DNA from: Chrysomallon squamiferum
Lineage: Eukaryota > Mollusca > Gastropoda > Neomphalida > Peltospiridae
Direction: 5' to 3'
Assembly: GCA_012295275.1 (NCBI GenBank)
Contig: CM022673.1
Location: 17,771,310 to 17,833,309 of the forward strand
Length of the DNA stretch: 62,000 nt
Part shown: positions 26,891-39,544 of the stretch, piece by piece
Layout: each line of letters opens with the position of its first letter
Numbering within the stretch: position 1 is the stretch's first letter
Notes under the pieces: generated by a model
Told to the model about the DNA's origin: nothing
The model's database searches: none
The model's input: only the letters and a program-made list of their open reading frames with translations
Made by a program: the position numbers and the translations under genes

Positions 26891-27205
26891 CGCTCTTACT
26901 CTCTGCTGTCGAAGGTAGAAGAATGTGACAGAGCAATGAGACATGACTTTGTTTCAGGCTGACATTGAATTTATTTAATTTGCTGTGTTAATCGCGACCA
27001 CCGAGTCCCAAACGGCGAGTTTTTACAACATCGATCCATTGACTCTGTCACAACTTGTTGGCGATCTTACAATCCTCAGCGAGCGGGAACATCTTGCACT
27101 GCCGTGTTGTTGTCACCACTTGGAATTTAGACCACGTTACCTCGACATGAGTGAAAGAAAAACAAAATTAGGGAGGGACAAACAGAGAAAGAGATACAGA
27201 GAGAG

Positions 27206-27208
<3 letters not shown>

Positions 27209-27294
<86 letters not shown>
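27209..27294 (+). repeat. (GA)n microsatellite
   Basis: About 43 units. Unique sequence just upstream (26985-27150) has an open plus frame that runs into the repeat and is unassigned. Confidence 0.97.
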
Positions 27295-27297
<3 letters not shown>

Positions 27298-27299
27298 TT

Positions 27300-27930
27300 C
27301 AACTTTAAATATAAAAATTATTTAAAATTAGGTTTAGCTCAGTCACAAGTAAATGAGAAATTTATAATAGTTTTGAAACATCATTATTTAACAAATATTT
27401 AAGGTTACTTATATAATTGTATATATATTTATATTTATATCTATATATAGAGTTTTTCTTTATGCTAGTGCTAAATCCCTTTCTCCTTTTTGTATCCTTA
27501 TTTCTTCCTCGCTCATACATTTTTCTGTTTCTTTCTTTTTTTCATAATATGTATTTGTTTCTTTTATTAACCTTTAAATTTGTCTTTTCTTTCGCTTTTT
27601 TTTATAGAATAATCGTATTGATTATAATAAATTTATTTACTTTATTTGTAATATTGTTCAGAACACAAAGAGAATTTGTTCACGAAATGGGCAACATAAA
27701 TTAAAAATATTAATTTTAAGCCTTGCAGCTTTTTAACCAAATCCCGCTAACAGGCTGCCAGAGAGATTCAGTTAAACTAAAGCTGTAGACCATAAAGCAG
27801 GATTAAGGGTTTAGAAAATATTATACTCTATCACGTGTGGGGAAAAGGTGAATGTCGAAAGCGCTGACATTTTTATGAGATAAATACCCATCAAATTAGT
27901 GCGTGATTTACCTGCGCGAGACCATCCACG
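27300..27930. other. Unique AT-rich sequence, no gene recognised
   Basis: TA-rich at 27410-27446 and T-rich to 27700; the hydrophobic plus frame at 27417-27704 is explained by T-rich composition. Confidence 0.55.
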
Positions 27931-27941
27931 AGAACTCTTGT

Positions 27942-27960
27942 TGTCCTCTAGGGGGCGCCA
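27942..27960 (+). promoter_or_regulatory. CTCF-like binding motif
   Basis: TGTCCTCTAGGGGGCGCCA matches the bilaterian CTCF core (CC, then AGGGGGCGC) at about 14-15 of 19 consensus positions, including the invariant AGGGGGCGC. Such a G/C word is conspicuous in this AT-rich window. An insulator or loop anchor about 19 kb past the onecut stop is plausible, not shown. Confidence 0.45.
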
Positions 27961-28099
27961 CGCGTCTTCTTTCTATTGCCGTTTGCTCTTTTGATCTCTT
28001 TGACAAGGCAAAAATATAGAACACGAAGTCTTTGTAGCTGAAATCGTTTCAATAAGCCGTTGTTAACTTATTAAGAAACTGAAAATTCTTTATCGATAA

Positions 28100-28430
28100 A
28101 GTTTTTGTTCTTTTATCAAAAGCATCTATTATGGCCGCGAAGGATCCATTAGCGCGGGAAACGGCGCAATTTACCTAACCTCACGCACGCACGCGCTCGC
28201 GCGTACTAGTTGCCGCCATTTCAAACAGTAATTGAGCCTTATAGAATTGCGCATTGGTTCTTCATCTTGCATTGCTTATCTACCAATATCTTTGTTTGCA
28301 CTTAATTATCGCACTGAAAAAGCACCTGACAACGTGAACTAGTGGCCATTGTCGTGTTTATTCTCTCCCTTTGTTGGAAAGTAAAAATGGTCGGACAAGG
28401 CGACGTGTGTCACAACGTCAGTCAGGTAAA
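28100..28430. promoter_or_regulatory. Promoter-like CpG-rich stretch (E2F-, YY1- and CCAAT-like motifs)
   Basis: GCGCGGGAAA at 28152-28161 matches E2F. GCCGCCATTT at 28212-28221 matches YY1 on the minus strand. ATTGG (inverted CCAAT) lies at 28253-28257. CpG is locally dense (CACGCACGCACGCGCTCGCGCG, 28182-28203). Downstream on plus, ATG at 28387 in AAAAATGG context opens 13 codons (MVGQGDVCHNVSQ) that end at CAG/GTAAAG (GT at 28426), a possible first coding exon. No downstream exon is recognised. Direction and use are unknown. Confidence 0.3.
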
Positions 28431-28703
28431 GCTATCGCTTCTTTCACAACAAACACTCCACCTCCAGTAGCCAAACACTGCAGTGTAAAGTCGTGCATTG
28501 AATAGCGCGTGCTACTGCACGTACGTGTGCCGCTTGTTTCTTCATTTCTACGACGGCTTTGGGAAAACCATTGCCTTTGACATGAAGACAATAACTGGAT
28601 GGAGTTCGTTCTTACGACAAACAGAACAACCGTTCCTTGCTTTGTGTCAGCCATATTGCTTTATTCTTCCTTGGATCACAAAACCGACGTGCTTACCTGA
28701 CAG
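28431..28703. other. Unique CpG-bearing sequence, possible exon boundary
   Basis: Opposed 70-78 codon frames (28418-28707). A minus-strand donor-like CAG/GTAAGC lies at 28699-28692. No protein family recognised. Confidence 0.3.
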
Positions 28704-28984
28704 CTAGTGAGGTGAACTTGTTTTTCTCTTTTTAGTGAGAGGACCTTTAATTTTACAGTCAAAGAACATTATTGAATACTCGCTATCTACTTCTAACGGA
28801 TTGCTTTTCTTATTATCTAGCTCTCACTGGAGAAGCGAAGCTTATCAAGCTACAAAATCATGTATATTTCCACAATATTTCCTACTGTTAGTTAATGCTT
28901 AAAAGTCTCTTAGTGAGGGAAGGTGAACTTGCTGCCTCTTAATGTCACGGTGAAGCGGTAGTAGATTATCAAGCTACAAAATCA
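28704..28984 (+). repeat. Degenerate direct duplication
   Basis: A 19-mer TTATCAAGCTACAAAATCA occurs at 28842-28860 and 28966-28984, preceded in each case by GAAGCG and, further upstream, by TAGTGAGG...GTGAACTTG (28705 and 28911). The first unit is about 80 bases longer than the second, suggesting duplication then deletion. No coding content recognised. Confidence 0.65.
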
Positions 28985-31010
28985 CATGATTCACACGTGA
29001 CAATTATCATAATAAAAATGTCAATAAATCAACACTATTTTGTCTGAAGAAAGATTTGCATGTATTATCTCCATAGTTAATATTCACTTTATAGCAGATA
29101 CTATAGACTCGTATACTTATGAGCAGCGCATACTCTGTCAAATGTCGAACTAAATGTAAAAAAAATAAAATGAAACAAAACTGAATTAAGAACAATTGAA
29201 TTTGTTGTATGTAAACGTCAACACGGAAACACAAAACACACACACACCTGATGAAGGGGAAAAAATCTCGAAAGAACTGAACATTTTAAAAGTGTTTTTG
29301 ATCGGAATATATAAAAACCAAAGAAAAGAAAGAAGAGCTCAATAGTTATGACATTTATTTACTTAATTTAATAAAGTTAGAAAACCTTAGCTAAAGATGA
29401 GATTTCAGTATTAGTAAAAGGATTATAGGATAATAATTTGTATCGATATTATTGATTATAGCTCAATGAGAGAAGGAACTTCAAACATTTTATATCATCC
29501 AGTTTTTGTCTTTAATGTTTTGAAATTAACTACTGTACTCTCGCCGTTTATTTTTTAACATATTTATTCTATCACCATCTGTTTTAACTCTGTAGTTAAA
29601 CTCTTCTTATTATGTTAAATAACACAAACTCATGCGTCCCTTTTCTGAAATTTTAAATCTGAAAATGTATTTCTATATCGCAGTACTATGACAGAAACCA
29701 AAACTAGAACTAAAACAAATTTAACTGAAGATTACGTCTTTAACAAACTTCTTAACAACAGAATGCTAATGTGTAAAGAAATAAATAAACAAGTATCGAC
29801 TATTTTGCAAAATGAAATAGAAGAACCATACATAAAAACTGAGTTCATAGCATTAATAATACTTTTAATTATTCTTGCTGTTCAAAGATTTTTAGAAAAA
29901 GGGTCGTTTTAGGGGTTAAACTTTCAAAATGAAATCTTTTCATACCAGATAATTCTAAAAAAAAAAAGTTTGTTAAAAACTGTGTTCGCTTACCAAGTGC
30001 AACTATTTTCTTCTAGACATGTAAGTAAAGGGAAAAGGAAATATGATAAATCAAAGATAAAAGTAGCTAAATACTGGTTTTTGTAAAAATGGGTTCAAAA
30101 TGTTTGAAACTTTGACGGTTTTAAAACATCTCTTTTAGAAGGTTTTCTCTTTTTTGCATGAAATGATCAGATAAAAATCTTGTTGGGGCATGTTCAATCT
30201 AAAATAGCCGGACTGCACCTCGTAGCACGAAATCCTTCCGCCAAAACTAATGGTTTTGCGAAAGGACACAATGAGACTAGCGAAACGGTGAAATTATTTA
30301 ATTTCTAATTCCCCTTTAGTGAAAAACACTCACTCTTCTTCTTCTTAGCTTTTTTTTTTTTTTTTTTTTTTAATTTCAGTCTCTCTTATCACAAAACTGT
30401 CTCTTCAATTTGCCGGTCTTAACTTTTAACGGACTTCGTTTTTTAGCCGTTCGATTTGCTGGCCTACTTAAAGAGGTTTTTGACGGACATGAAGAGTTGT
30501 ACTTGCCCGTGCTGTAAACCAGAAATTATTTCGGTTTCTGATGAACGTTTACCCAGAGATGGAAATACAAATAGCCCCGTACGCTTCCTGTGGAGTCTTT
30601 ATGCCTAAGTCTCGCAGAACAATCACACTCGTGAGAAACGACAGTTGCTTAAACACGATGGCAAATGCACGCCGAGCCCATAGACTGGTTCTAGGCGTGC
30701 GAGCGCACACAGCGGCGCCGGCAATCGATACCAGTTCCAAGTAGCGGCATGCGGACTTCGCAATTGAACAAAACTGCAAATAGTTTTGTTTTCACCAAGC
30801 TTACCGTATCTAATTTCACATTATTAAGTGGACAGAAAATGCTGGTAAAAAGAGATCTTTTATTGTTTTTATTTTTATGTTTTATCAGCAAACGCATTAG
30901 CAAATACCGAAAATATTCTACGTATTTGTGACGACACGAAACAATCGCTTTTAACTTTTTATCTCTTTATTTTTCATTTTCTTTTCACCACCGTCATGGA
31001 TCTTCTTCTC
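28985..31010. other. Unique sequence, no assigned gene
   Basis: Mostly AT-rich, with a T run at 30351-30372 and a CpG-bearing block at 30180-30760 with opposed frames of 67-76 codons. A 74-codon ATG frame at 29688-29912 on plus has a basic/polar N-terminus and one hydrophobic stretch (FIALIILLIILAV); I cannot assign it and chance is likely. Confidence 0.45.
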
Positions 31011-31015
31011 TTCTT

Positions 31016-31039
31016 TATTATTATTATTATTATTATTAT

Positions 31040-31071
<32 letters not shown>
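31016..31071 (+). repeat. (ATT)n plus T run
   Basis: About 9 ATT units followed by about 29 T. Confidence 0.95.
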
Positions 31072-31072
<1 letters not shown>

Positions 31073-31929
31073 CTTTATTTTCATTCTTTCAGCTTTTTTC
31101 CATATCTTCCTTTTTCCAGTCTCCCAAATTCAAAGACGTCTGTTAAGTAGGATATCGAGTGGAGAAGAAACGGGTATGAAATACTGTGCTGGAGGAATCT
31201 CAGCATTGTGTAATGCTGTGTGTAGATTATTTTCTTCTTTATTTAATATAAATTTAACATAATTAGACATTAAAAGTAAATTGCTGTATTTTACTTTCTT
31301 TTCTTCTCTTTATCGTTGATTCTGTATTTCGATTTAACTTATTTGTTTGATTCTCCTTTCTGTCTTCTTAAATCTATGTGTCCCTTCGTCTGTCTACCTG
31401 TTTGCCTGCCTGCCACATTTTCTGCATATCTATCTTATATATATATATATATATGTGAATGTTTTTCCTTGACTGTTTTTATATTATTCAAGTTGTCAGT
31501 TAAGAAATGTTTATTCCAACATATTTCATTTGGAAGATATCAAAAACGTTTGTGTGGTATAAATTGGTTTCAACAATTTCATATCAATACATCTACGTAC
31601 TGTGTACATATACGTTTAGAGAATTATATGTATACCTTTTTTCTAAACAGTAAAACAACAGAATAATAAGAACGAACAAAATGTTAAACTGCAAAAGCCT
31701 AATAAAGTATTAGTAACCAAAATATCATTTTGTTTATATGTATAAATGAAGCAATGAGATCAATAATAAATTAAGAATATTTATCCTTATGTATTTAACT
31801 TTAATATTTTTATTTATTTATGTTTTTATTTATTTATTTATCATCATTATCATCATTTATGTATTTATTTATTTATGTTTTTATTTTATTAATGTGTTGT
31901 TATTGTTCTTGTTGTTATTTATTTATTTA

Positions 31930-31976
<47 letters not shown>

Positions 31977-33030
31977 GTTGTTGTTATTATTTTGTTGTTG
32001 TTGTTGTTTTTTTTTTCTGGAGGGGGTTGTTTGTTTAGCTCCATCGCTGGTTTGCAGTTACGAAAGATAATAAACAAAAATATAGAATATTGATTTTATT
32101 AACAATGAAAACCGTTCCTAGCAATTAATAAATCATTTATTAGTTGTCGTACAAAAACATGGCTGCTTGGTGAACGTTTTGCTTTATGCTTAACTAGAGC
32201 ATGACGGACGAGATGTGTATGACGTTTCGTGTGCCTCCGTGAATACGTAAATACACGATGAACTCACACAAGTACTCTGGAGATAGCATTCGTACATGTT
32301 CATCGATGCATGAAAACTAATAAATGTCCGTTTCTCTCTCTCGATGTCTTTTTTTTTTTTTTTTTTTTTGATACTCTTTCTGTTGTGTTCTCTCTATGTG
32401 TCTCTTTCACTTTCACACACACTCTTTCTTTCTTTCTCTCTATCCATATCGCTCTTTCTCTTTCAGTTTGTATCGGTCACTCTCACTGGCTCTCTCTCTT
32501 TCTTCTTCTTCTTCTTCTTCTTCTTCTTCTTCTTCTTCTGCTTGCCCATCTCAGTGGTTTGATGATAACATCACCATCTCAGACAAAAACCCTGACAAAC
32601 AAAACATGAAAACGCAGCCCTACGTCTGAGTCTAGATCTTAACTGTCCGTGTATCGAGTTTCCAGCTCAGTCGGAGCATCTGCAGTTGTTCACATGAAGA
32701 ACTCGCCAATAACGAAACTGGACAAATATTCCGTGACCAACTTCACATTTCCACCAATTTAACCCCAACTCCAAACTCATCAATGAGACGCGCCTTGCTT
32801 GTTATCTGTCCGATTTGTTTGTGTGTTGACGCAGGCCAAATTCTCTGTGTGTATTCGGTTCCAGTTTCCATGCGATTTGTCCCCGCTGTCCAAATATTAC
32901 AAAACCCTGAAACCAACTTTAAGCCGAGTTTGTCTCTTTCTCTCACTCTGCAATTCTTTGCTGATGTCGTAAAACAGTTCTATTTCTTGCCGCTACAAAA
33001 AAAAAAAAAAAAAAAAAAAAAATGTTTTGC
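31072..33030. other. Simple repeats and unique sequence, no gene recognised
   Basis: (TA)n 31436-31454, (ATTT)n 31806-31930, (ATT)n 31934-31976, (GTT)n 31977-32009, T run 32347-32369, (CTT)n 32501-32538 and A run 32997-33022. Unique CpG-bearing sequence at 32160-32300 and 32600-32960. Confidence 0.7.
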
Positions 33031-33124
33031 CAAAGATGTAAAAGTAATGTTGAGATAGAAAAAGACAGATGGATACATAAACAAAACCCTACATAAAGAA
33101 ATAGACAAATTAGATGGACATGTG

Positions 33125-33400
33125 TATGTATAAATGTGTGTGTGTGTGTACAAACAGAAAGAGAGAAAAATACATTTTTTATAGGTACGTACGTACACAC
33201 ATGTATACACACATATATACATATATAACTAGATCGATAGAAAGCTAGGTAGGTAGGCAGCGAGATAGAAAAATAGATTATATAGATAGGCAAGTAGATA
33301 GAGATAGAGGCAAATTGGCATAGATATAGAGAGACAGGTAGACACACACAGACAGATATATGACAGTAGAGACAAAGATAGAGACATATATGTAAAATCC
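33125..33400 (+). repeat. Degenerate tetranucleotide tract (GTAC/GATA/GGTA)
   Basis: (TG)n at 33136-33149, GTAC repeats at 33185-33196, then GATAGA/TAGG-type repeats to about 33400. The Tyr/Ser/Leu-rich minus frames here are repeat read-through. Confidence 0.8.
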
Positions 33401-33588
33401 GAGAAAGATAAAGTAGAAAAATATGTTTTAAAATTATTTTTCATTTAATTTCAAGCATTCAATAATTTCCTTTACAAAGAACGTCTGCAAATAACTCATC
33501 AGCGAAATATCAGATAATACGTTATTTGCAATAACGTGTTGCTATTTTATTTCAGGTAAATAAAACTAATAAAAAGAAAAGAAAAAAG

Positions 33589-33592
<4 letters not shown>

Positions 33593-33646
<54 letters not shown>
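33593..33646 (+). repeat. (GA)n microsatellite
   Basis: About 27 units. Confidence 0.95.
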
Positions 33647-33648
<2 letters not shown>

Positions 33649-33649
33649 A

Positions 33650-35550
33650 TGAAAGACAAAACAACAAAAATGTCCACTTTTAACCTTGTTATATTTCCTG
33701 CACAAATCAAGATGACATTTTCAACAGATATCGCCAAACCTGTCAACCAGAAGGTTAGAAATTCCCTAGATAATTACCTGCTAAATGTTGAGCAAAACTT
33801 GCAGAGTTTCGAACTAATGCTCACTAACAATTTTAACTTTTTAGCACCTGTCTGTAATAAAAACAAAAAGGTTTGACTCTCACCAAGAATCGCTGCCTTC
33901 GTCAAATTCGTTTATCGAACTCGCTTGTCGCTACATACCACACATTTTCGCACTATTACGTCAACCGGTAACAGGCCGTCCTGCGTAATGTCCCAGAGAA
34001 TCGGTGCTTCCTGAAACATACTGTCTTTGTAATGACAGCAATTTAACATTTTTGTATTTTTTTCTTAAACTCGACGTTACTGTACCAGTAACATTTTTGT
34101 TATTTTGGGTTTTTTTTTTTACTATAATTAAAGCTATCTTAAAGAAACATGAAACTGCCATGCAATTTAGTCGATATTTAACATTTAATTTTAAAATTAA
34201 TAATTTAATATTAATTGCTAGTCTTTTTAAACAAAATGTCATCAATAAATAACGGAGACGTGTTATCTGAGAACACATTCACCTCGGATACACTGACACT
34301 AAAAGCCTTGAAATTATTTACATCAGCCGATAGCTGGAGCGGATCTCAGAACATTGGTCTTACTTAGTTGTTTTATCTATCAAGATTTTATTTTATTTTA
34401 TTTTAATTTTTATTTGAACGTATTTAGACGTCTGTTTATTGTTTTGCAACTTCATTTATTCATATTTTTATTTTTATTTTTATTTTTATATTTTTTATTT
34501 ATATATGAATAAACACGCAAAAATGCCTGAAACAATGTTTCGTATTACCTGTAACTTGGATAACTGTGTGTAAAGAAAAAATATTTTTTAATTATACATA
34601 TTCCTAAGGTTATAAGTTTTATATCCAAAATAATACTTTCTGATTACTCAATCCAAAACCAGTGTCACGTGACTTGTGACCCCAACGTGTCAACAAGCAG
34701 ACGTCAAGCACTCCTCGAAGCAGACGATTTCCTCATAAACTGTCTTGACCCGGAACTGTTTCTCTCGTTGTATGCAAAGGTCAAGTAGTTTGCATTGTGA
34801 ATGAATATTTATTTTTCTTAAGGCTGTGTTATTCAAGGGTGCAATATGGAAGAGCTAAAAATAACGATTAAAAGATTAACTGAATGTCGCTAAATTTTGC
34901 TTCTGCCCCAGTGAGACAGAGGCAGTCGTTGGCTTTAAGAGCACCTGAGTAGCAGGTACTGGATTTCTACCCAGAATTAATCGTGATGACCTCATTTGTT
35001 TCTAACCCTATGGGTTTCCTCTTTATTTTAAGACGTGTTATTATCGTTAGTAATTTGCAATGATAAATAACGTATATGTTAAACTAGGATAAGTTTAAAC
35101 TACGATAATATCAGTTATATAAAGAAAGCCTGGCAAGCTGTATACAACATTAATTAATGTTCCTGGGCGTGCTCATTATTCAGCGAGCGTCACAACGGCC
35201 TGCTCTGCTGATTAACGTTAATGTCTTCATTCACTCACTCGTTACACTATTTCCAGGTTAAGTTAGATTTCTGGACAATTCTGTCAAAGTTTACATTGTC
35301 TTGTTTATGTGATGCTGATGGTGGGGTTCTTTCTGACTGCGTTATTTCCAAAACTTCAGCTTAGATATCTCTTATAATCGTTAATCTACACAATCGTGTC
35401 TGAATCTTATTTAAAATATTTGTACAAAATTTGCCACCAAAAGCAGTTCGCCTGTTTTTGAATTTAATGAATGATAAAATATTCCACTTCATTTTCTATA
35501 CGAAAAATGGTAGAAATGAAATATAAATATTATTTTTATTATTCCTACTA
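33650..35550. other. Unique sequence, no gene recognised
   Basis: Non-repetitive, CpG-bearing. Overlapping frames at 33649-33876 (plus) and 33961-34278 (minus) are not assigned. A CLEAR/USF palindrome lies at 34664-34673. (TTTTA)/(TTTTTA)n at 34387-34406 and 34457-34500. Confidence 0.5.
34664..34673. promoter_or_regulatory. GTCACGTGAC palindrome (USF/TFEB CLEAR-type E-box)
   Basis: A perfect 10-base palindrome containing CACGTG with the preferred GT/AC flanks, in a unique CpG-bearing stretch. A single motif without context is weak evidence for function. Confidence 0.3.

Positions 35551-35555
<5 letters not shown>

Positions 35556-35608
<53 letters not shown>
35556..35608 (+). repeat. (ATT)n microsatellite
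   Basis: About 17 units. Downstream to 36200 is unique, including CpG-bearing 35750-35905 and a TG/T-rich stretch 35990-36120; then T run 36230-36266. Confidence 0.95.
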
Positions 35609-36228
35609 TAAATAAAAGCTTTACAGAGCAAGAATTCGTTTCCCTAAAAGCATAATGTTAGGAGGCATTTAAAAAAAAAAAATAAGAAAATAAAAATTCA
35701 TTTATTTAATTTTTCTGAAGAAAAAAGAGACATGAAGGAGAAGCAGTGACTAACGCTGCTGAAAGTGGAGTTAACACAGACAATTACGTTCATTACACAC
35801 GAACGAAAACACTGTCATCACTCGCCTTGTAGGACAACGTTCTGCGCGCAGGGGTGACTCGGAAGACACGTAACTCGTCCCAGAAGGCTGTGCGCGAGGT
35901 AAAATTTCACGCAGAAGTTAGTTGACTGACAAAACTAATCAATCAAATTTCATGTTGTTTGTATTTCGTTAACACTTTTTTGTATACATTTGTGTGTTGT
36001 TCTGTGTTGTGTGTGTGTGGTTTTATTTTGTGGTTTGGGGTTTTTTTGGGGGTCTTTGGTTGTTTGTTTTCTTTTCGTTTGTTGTATTTTTGTTGCTTTT
36101 TGTTGCTTTTTCTTTTCTTTATTATTCTGATAACATCATAAATTAATATGTTTCAGTTAAATTTACAAATTTATATCAGTTATTATAAACATTTTTTTTT
36201 CTATTTTTATTATTATTATTGTTATTAT

Positions 36229-36266
<38 letters not shown>

Positions 36267-36600
36267 CTATTTTATATATGCATTTTAAATGCATTTTATA
36301 TATTTCTAATCGATTATTTTGTTACTTGTCATAGTCCATTTGTAATAATAAAGTGTGATTAATATTCTGTAGAAACTATGAAAGCCGCCGTCTTACCTTC
36401 GTGCCTATGAGTTCGTACTGTCACATTACAGAATGTTCTGATAATAATATTCTGCTAACGTGAAATGAACTTACACTGATTAAACAGAAATAATATACTT
36501 CAGAAAATAAACACTCCAACCAAATATAAATCTTATATTAGAAAACTGTGAATCTCGTATATGCGACATATCAACTTGAATTTAATAACAGGTAATAGAA

Positions 36601-36654
<54 letters not shown>

Positions 36655-36778
36655 GATAACAATAATATTAATACCAGTAATAATTATCATCATCATCATC
36701 ATTGTTATTATTAATATAATTATAATAATGATGATGATGATGATGATGATGATGATAATAATTATAATTATAATTATA

Positions 36779-36826
<48 letters not shown>
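36601..36826 (+). repeat. Compound microsatellite with inverted arms
   Basis: (AAT)n 36601-36652, (ATC)n about 36687-36702, (ATG)n 36727-36756, AATT-type repeats 36757-36781 and (ATT)n 36782-36826. Outer AAT/ATT and inner ATC/GAT arms are complementary, so a long hairpin or cruciform is possible. Confidence 0.9.
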
Positions 36827-36827
<1 letters not shown>

Positions 36828-37156
36828 AATACTGAAAGCATTATAAAGTTTATTTCACGGAGACAGATACAATTTTGCCCTTTTGGAAAACTCTGACTAC
36901 TATAGCACAGCTAGATAATCATCAAAACTTGAATTCAGATTTTAATATTATCCTAGCAATAAAAACAACAACAAAAACCACCCTCCATGGCCACTCTAAT
37001 ATGCACGAATGGAAATGCTAACGAGTGTCATCTACATATAACAGTATTTGTCAGAACAACTTAATAAAAAGTCAGTTTCAAAGCTGAATCCGGTTACGAT
37101 CGCGTTTGCACTGCACGACTCTTATATTACGTAGTCTAACTAGGCGGGTAATTAAA

Positions 37157-37194
37157 TGACGTCAGAGCGTAGTAGTCATTAGACCAGTCACGTG
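37157..37194. promoter_or_regulatory. CRE palindrome and E-box pair
   Basis: TGACGTCA at 37157-37164 and CACGTG at 37189-37194, 24 bases apart, in a unique CpG-bearing stretch (37080-37200) between AT-rich repeats. Candidate regulatory site only. Confidence 0.3.
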
Positions 37195-37554
37195 TTTGTC
37201 TTTTTGTTAATTAAATATGTGAATACACTGCTGAACATATAACAACAATGTGCTGTTAATACTGCTGAATATGTTACAGCAGCGTGTCAGGTATTCACCA
37301 GTTATTTCTGAACGTTGTACCTAATGACGTAGGCAGTGATTAAACTGTTTTACTGGAATTTAATTATGATGTATTTCTTCTAAATTATTTAGTAGTATAT
37401 ATACTGTGCTAACATTAATTTATTAATGTTGTTATTGTATTTTTCTTTCATTTATCAACTATAAAATAGATGTTTCTCTTAATTAACTGACGTTTTGTTA
37501 TTCTGTTAAATGTTTTAACTGAAGTTTTGTATCTGTCCTTTACTTCATAGTTCT

Positions 37555-37652
37555 TCTTCTTCTTCTTCTTCTTCTTATTATTGTTGTTATTGTTGTTGCT
37601 GTTGTTGTCGTTGATGATGATGTTGTTGTTATTAATGTTGTTATTGTTGTTG

Positions 37653-37700
<48 letters not shown>
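37555..37700 (+). repeat. (CTT)(GTT)(GAT)(ATT) compound microsatellite
   Basis: A run of related trinucleotides; the poly-Leu frame 37581-37766 is repeat read-through. Confidence 0.9.
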
Positions 37701-37702
<2 letters not shown>

Positions 37703-37769
37703 TGTAATATGTTCTGATTCAGTTAAAACTATAACAGAGTGTGAATCTATTACAATATTTTCTTGAAAG

Positions 37770-38977
37770 TCTGATTCTTATAAATATTTGTTTTGATTCT
37801 ATTAGTAAATTTACGTGTTATTCATGTACGGTTACTATTCATTTACTGCAGTATTTGTGTTAAATAACAACAAGAATATAAGGAACATTAATTTGAACGT
37901 TGATTCAATGTAATATTTGTACATTACTCTAATAATAACTGGAATATATTTAACTTTATTCATTGACTTTTTAGAATATTTCTGGTTTGATTCTTCTTCT
38001 TATTATTATTATTATCATTATTTTTTTTTTTATTATTCTAGATTTAGTAAAGACTATCATTATTCTAGATATATTTCTACTGTTATTCGATTAAGTATCT
38101 TCAAACATAACGAAGTTTACGTACTTACTGGTGTACATGCACTTTGATCAATATTTAAAAGTGTGTGTGTTATAAATAAACTTTTTGCTATATACAGCAA
38201 TTTAATTATTTATGCAATATTCATTCTGTTAATACACTGGAATATTTGCAGTGTGATATCACCAAACCACATCACTAATGTTGTGCGTATATAAATGTAC
38301 ATCTCACCTCGTGTATATTACATCAGAGCGAGGTTATCGATGTGAAGATTGATTATTAAATGTTTAGAACATATCACTTACAAACCAGCTGTTCACAATT
38401 CAATAGTCATTTCCTCCAGTATTTTTTTATTTATTTTGTAATCGCTGGAAAGAACAACGGGCGGAAGAAAAAAACACGAACGAAATGTGGCCGACAGAGG
38501 AAGATGGACAGAGAGAGAGAGATAGAAAGACAAACACATACACACAAACACATGTAAACGAAGTAAACACTGATTACTGTTTTTATTATGCTTGAACAAC
38601 GATTTATCCAAAGTCAGTAGAATAATAGGATATCGGATATTGACTGACAGAAAAGATTTCTGTTTTTCTTCCAGTGCACTAAAAAAATACTAAAACAGAA
38701 AACAACAAAACGTGTTATGAGCTTGGTGCCTATTTTATTATTTTGTTATTATAATACAGACAGTTTCTAGTTGTTGCATATCAGTGGAGGTTTCAACACT
38801 CGTTAATCAGTAACTACTAGAGACAACAATCTACCACAGTGGATTCCATCAGACCTTTCCAATACGGACACTGGCAAAACAAAACAACGACAATCAAAAC
38901 ATACTTAAGTATCCGATTAGAAAAATGCCAATGTCTTACTACGCATTTTTATTTAATCTGATATATACACTTTAAAA

Positions 38978-39031
<54 letters not shown>

Positions 39032-39544
39032 TGTATCTATTAATGATTACGTTAATATCAGTATAAATTATTCTAGTTTGGCCGTTGTAAAGAAAAACAA
39101 AACTTCAAAGAATGAAATGAAAATCTAAGACAATTATTTATTAATGTTAAAAGTTTATTAAAATACCTGATGATTAAGAAATTCTGGTCATTTATATTTC
39201 CATCAGTGTATGAACACTAACAGTGACCTTATTACAACTAACAAAATATTAATCTTATTTAATATTGTTTTTCGATATTGCATTAAAAATATATTTGCTT
39301 CTTTCCATTCATTAAACAAAAATGTTAATGCAATGATAAAACATGTAAGAAAAAGCCAAAAAAAAAGCACCAAAACAAATTGTACAAATAAATAAAGAGA
39401 ATTCACTTGGTCTAAAAGGCTGATGGAATGCACCAAAGAAAAGGAACAGAAATACGACAGTATGAATGCCAACCGATCACTTCTAACATTGCATGTACGC
39501 CAACCAACCTCTGCTGACTGTACAACTTACCATGCTAATCTACA
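37770..39544. other. AT-rich sequence, no gene recognised
   Basis: Contains (TA)n at 38981-39028 and a purine-rich stretch at 38497-38530. CpG becomes progressively rarer from here to the right. Confidence 0.6.
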
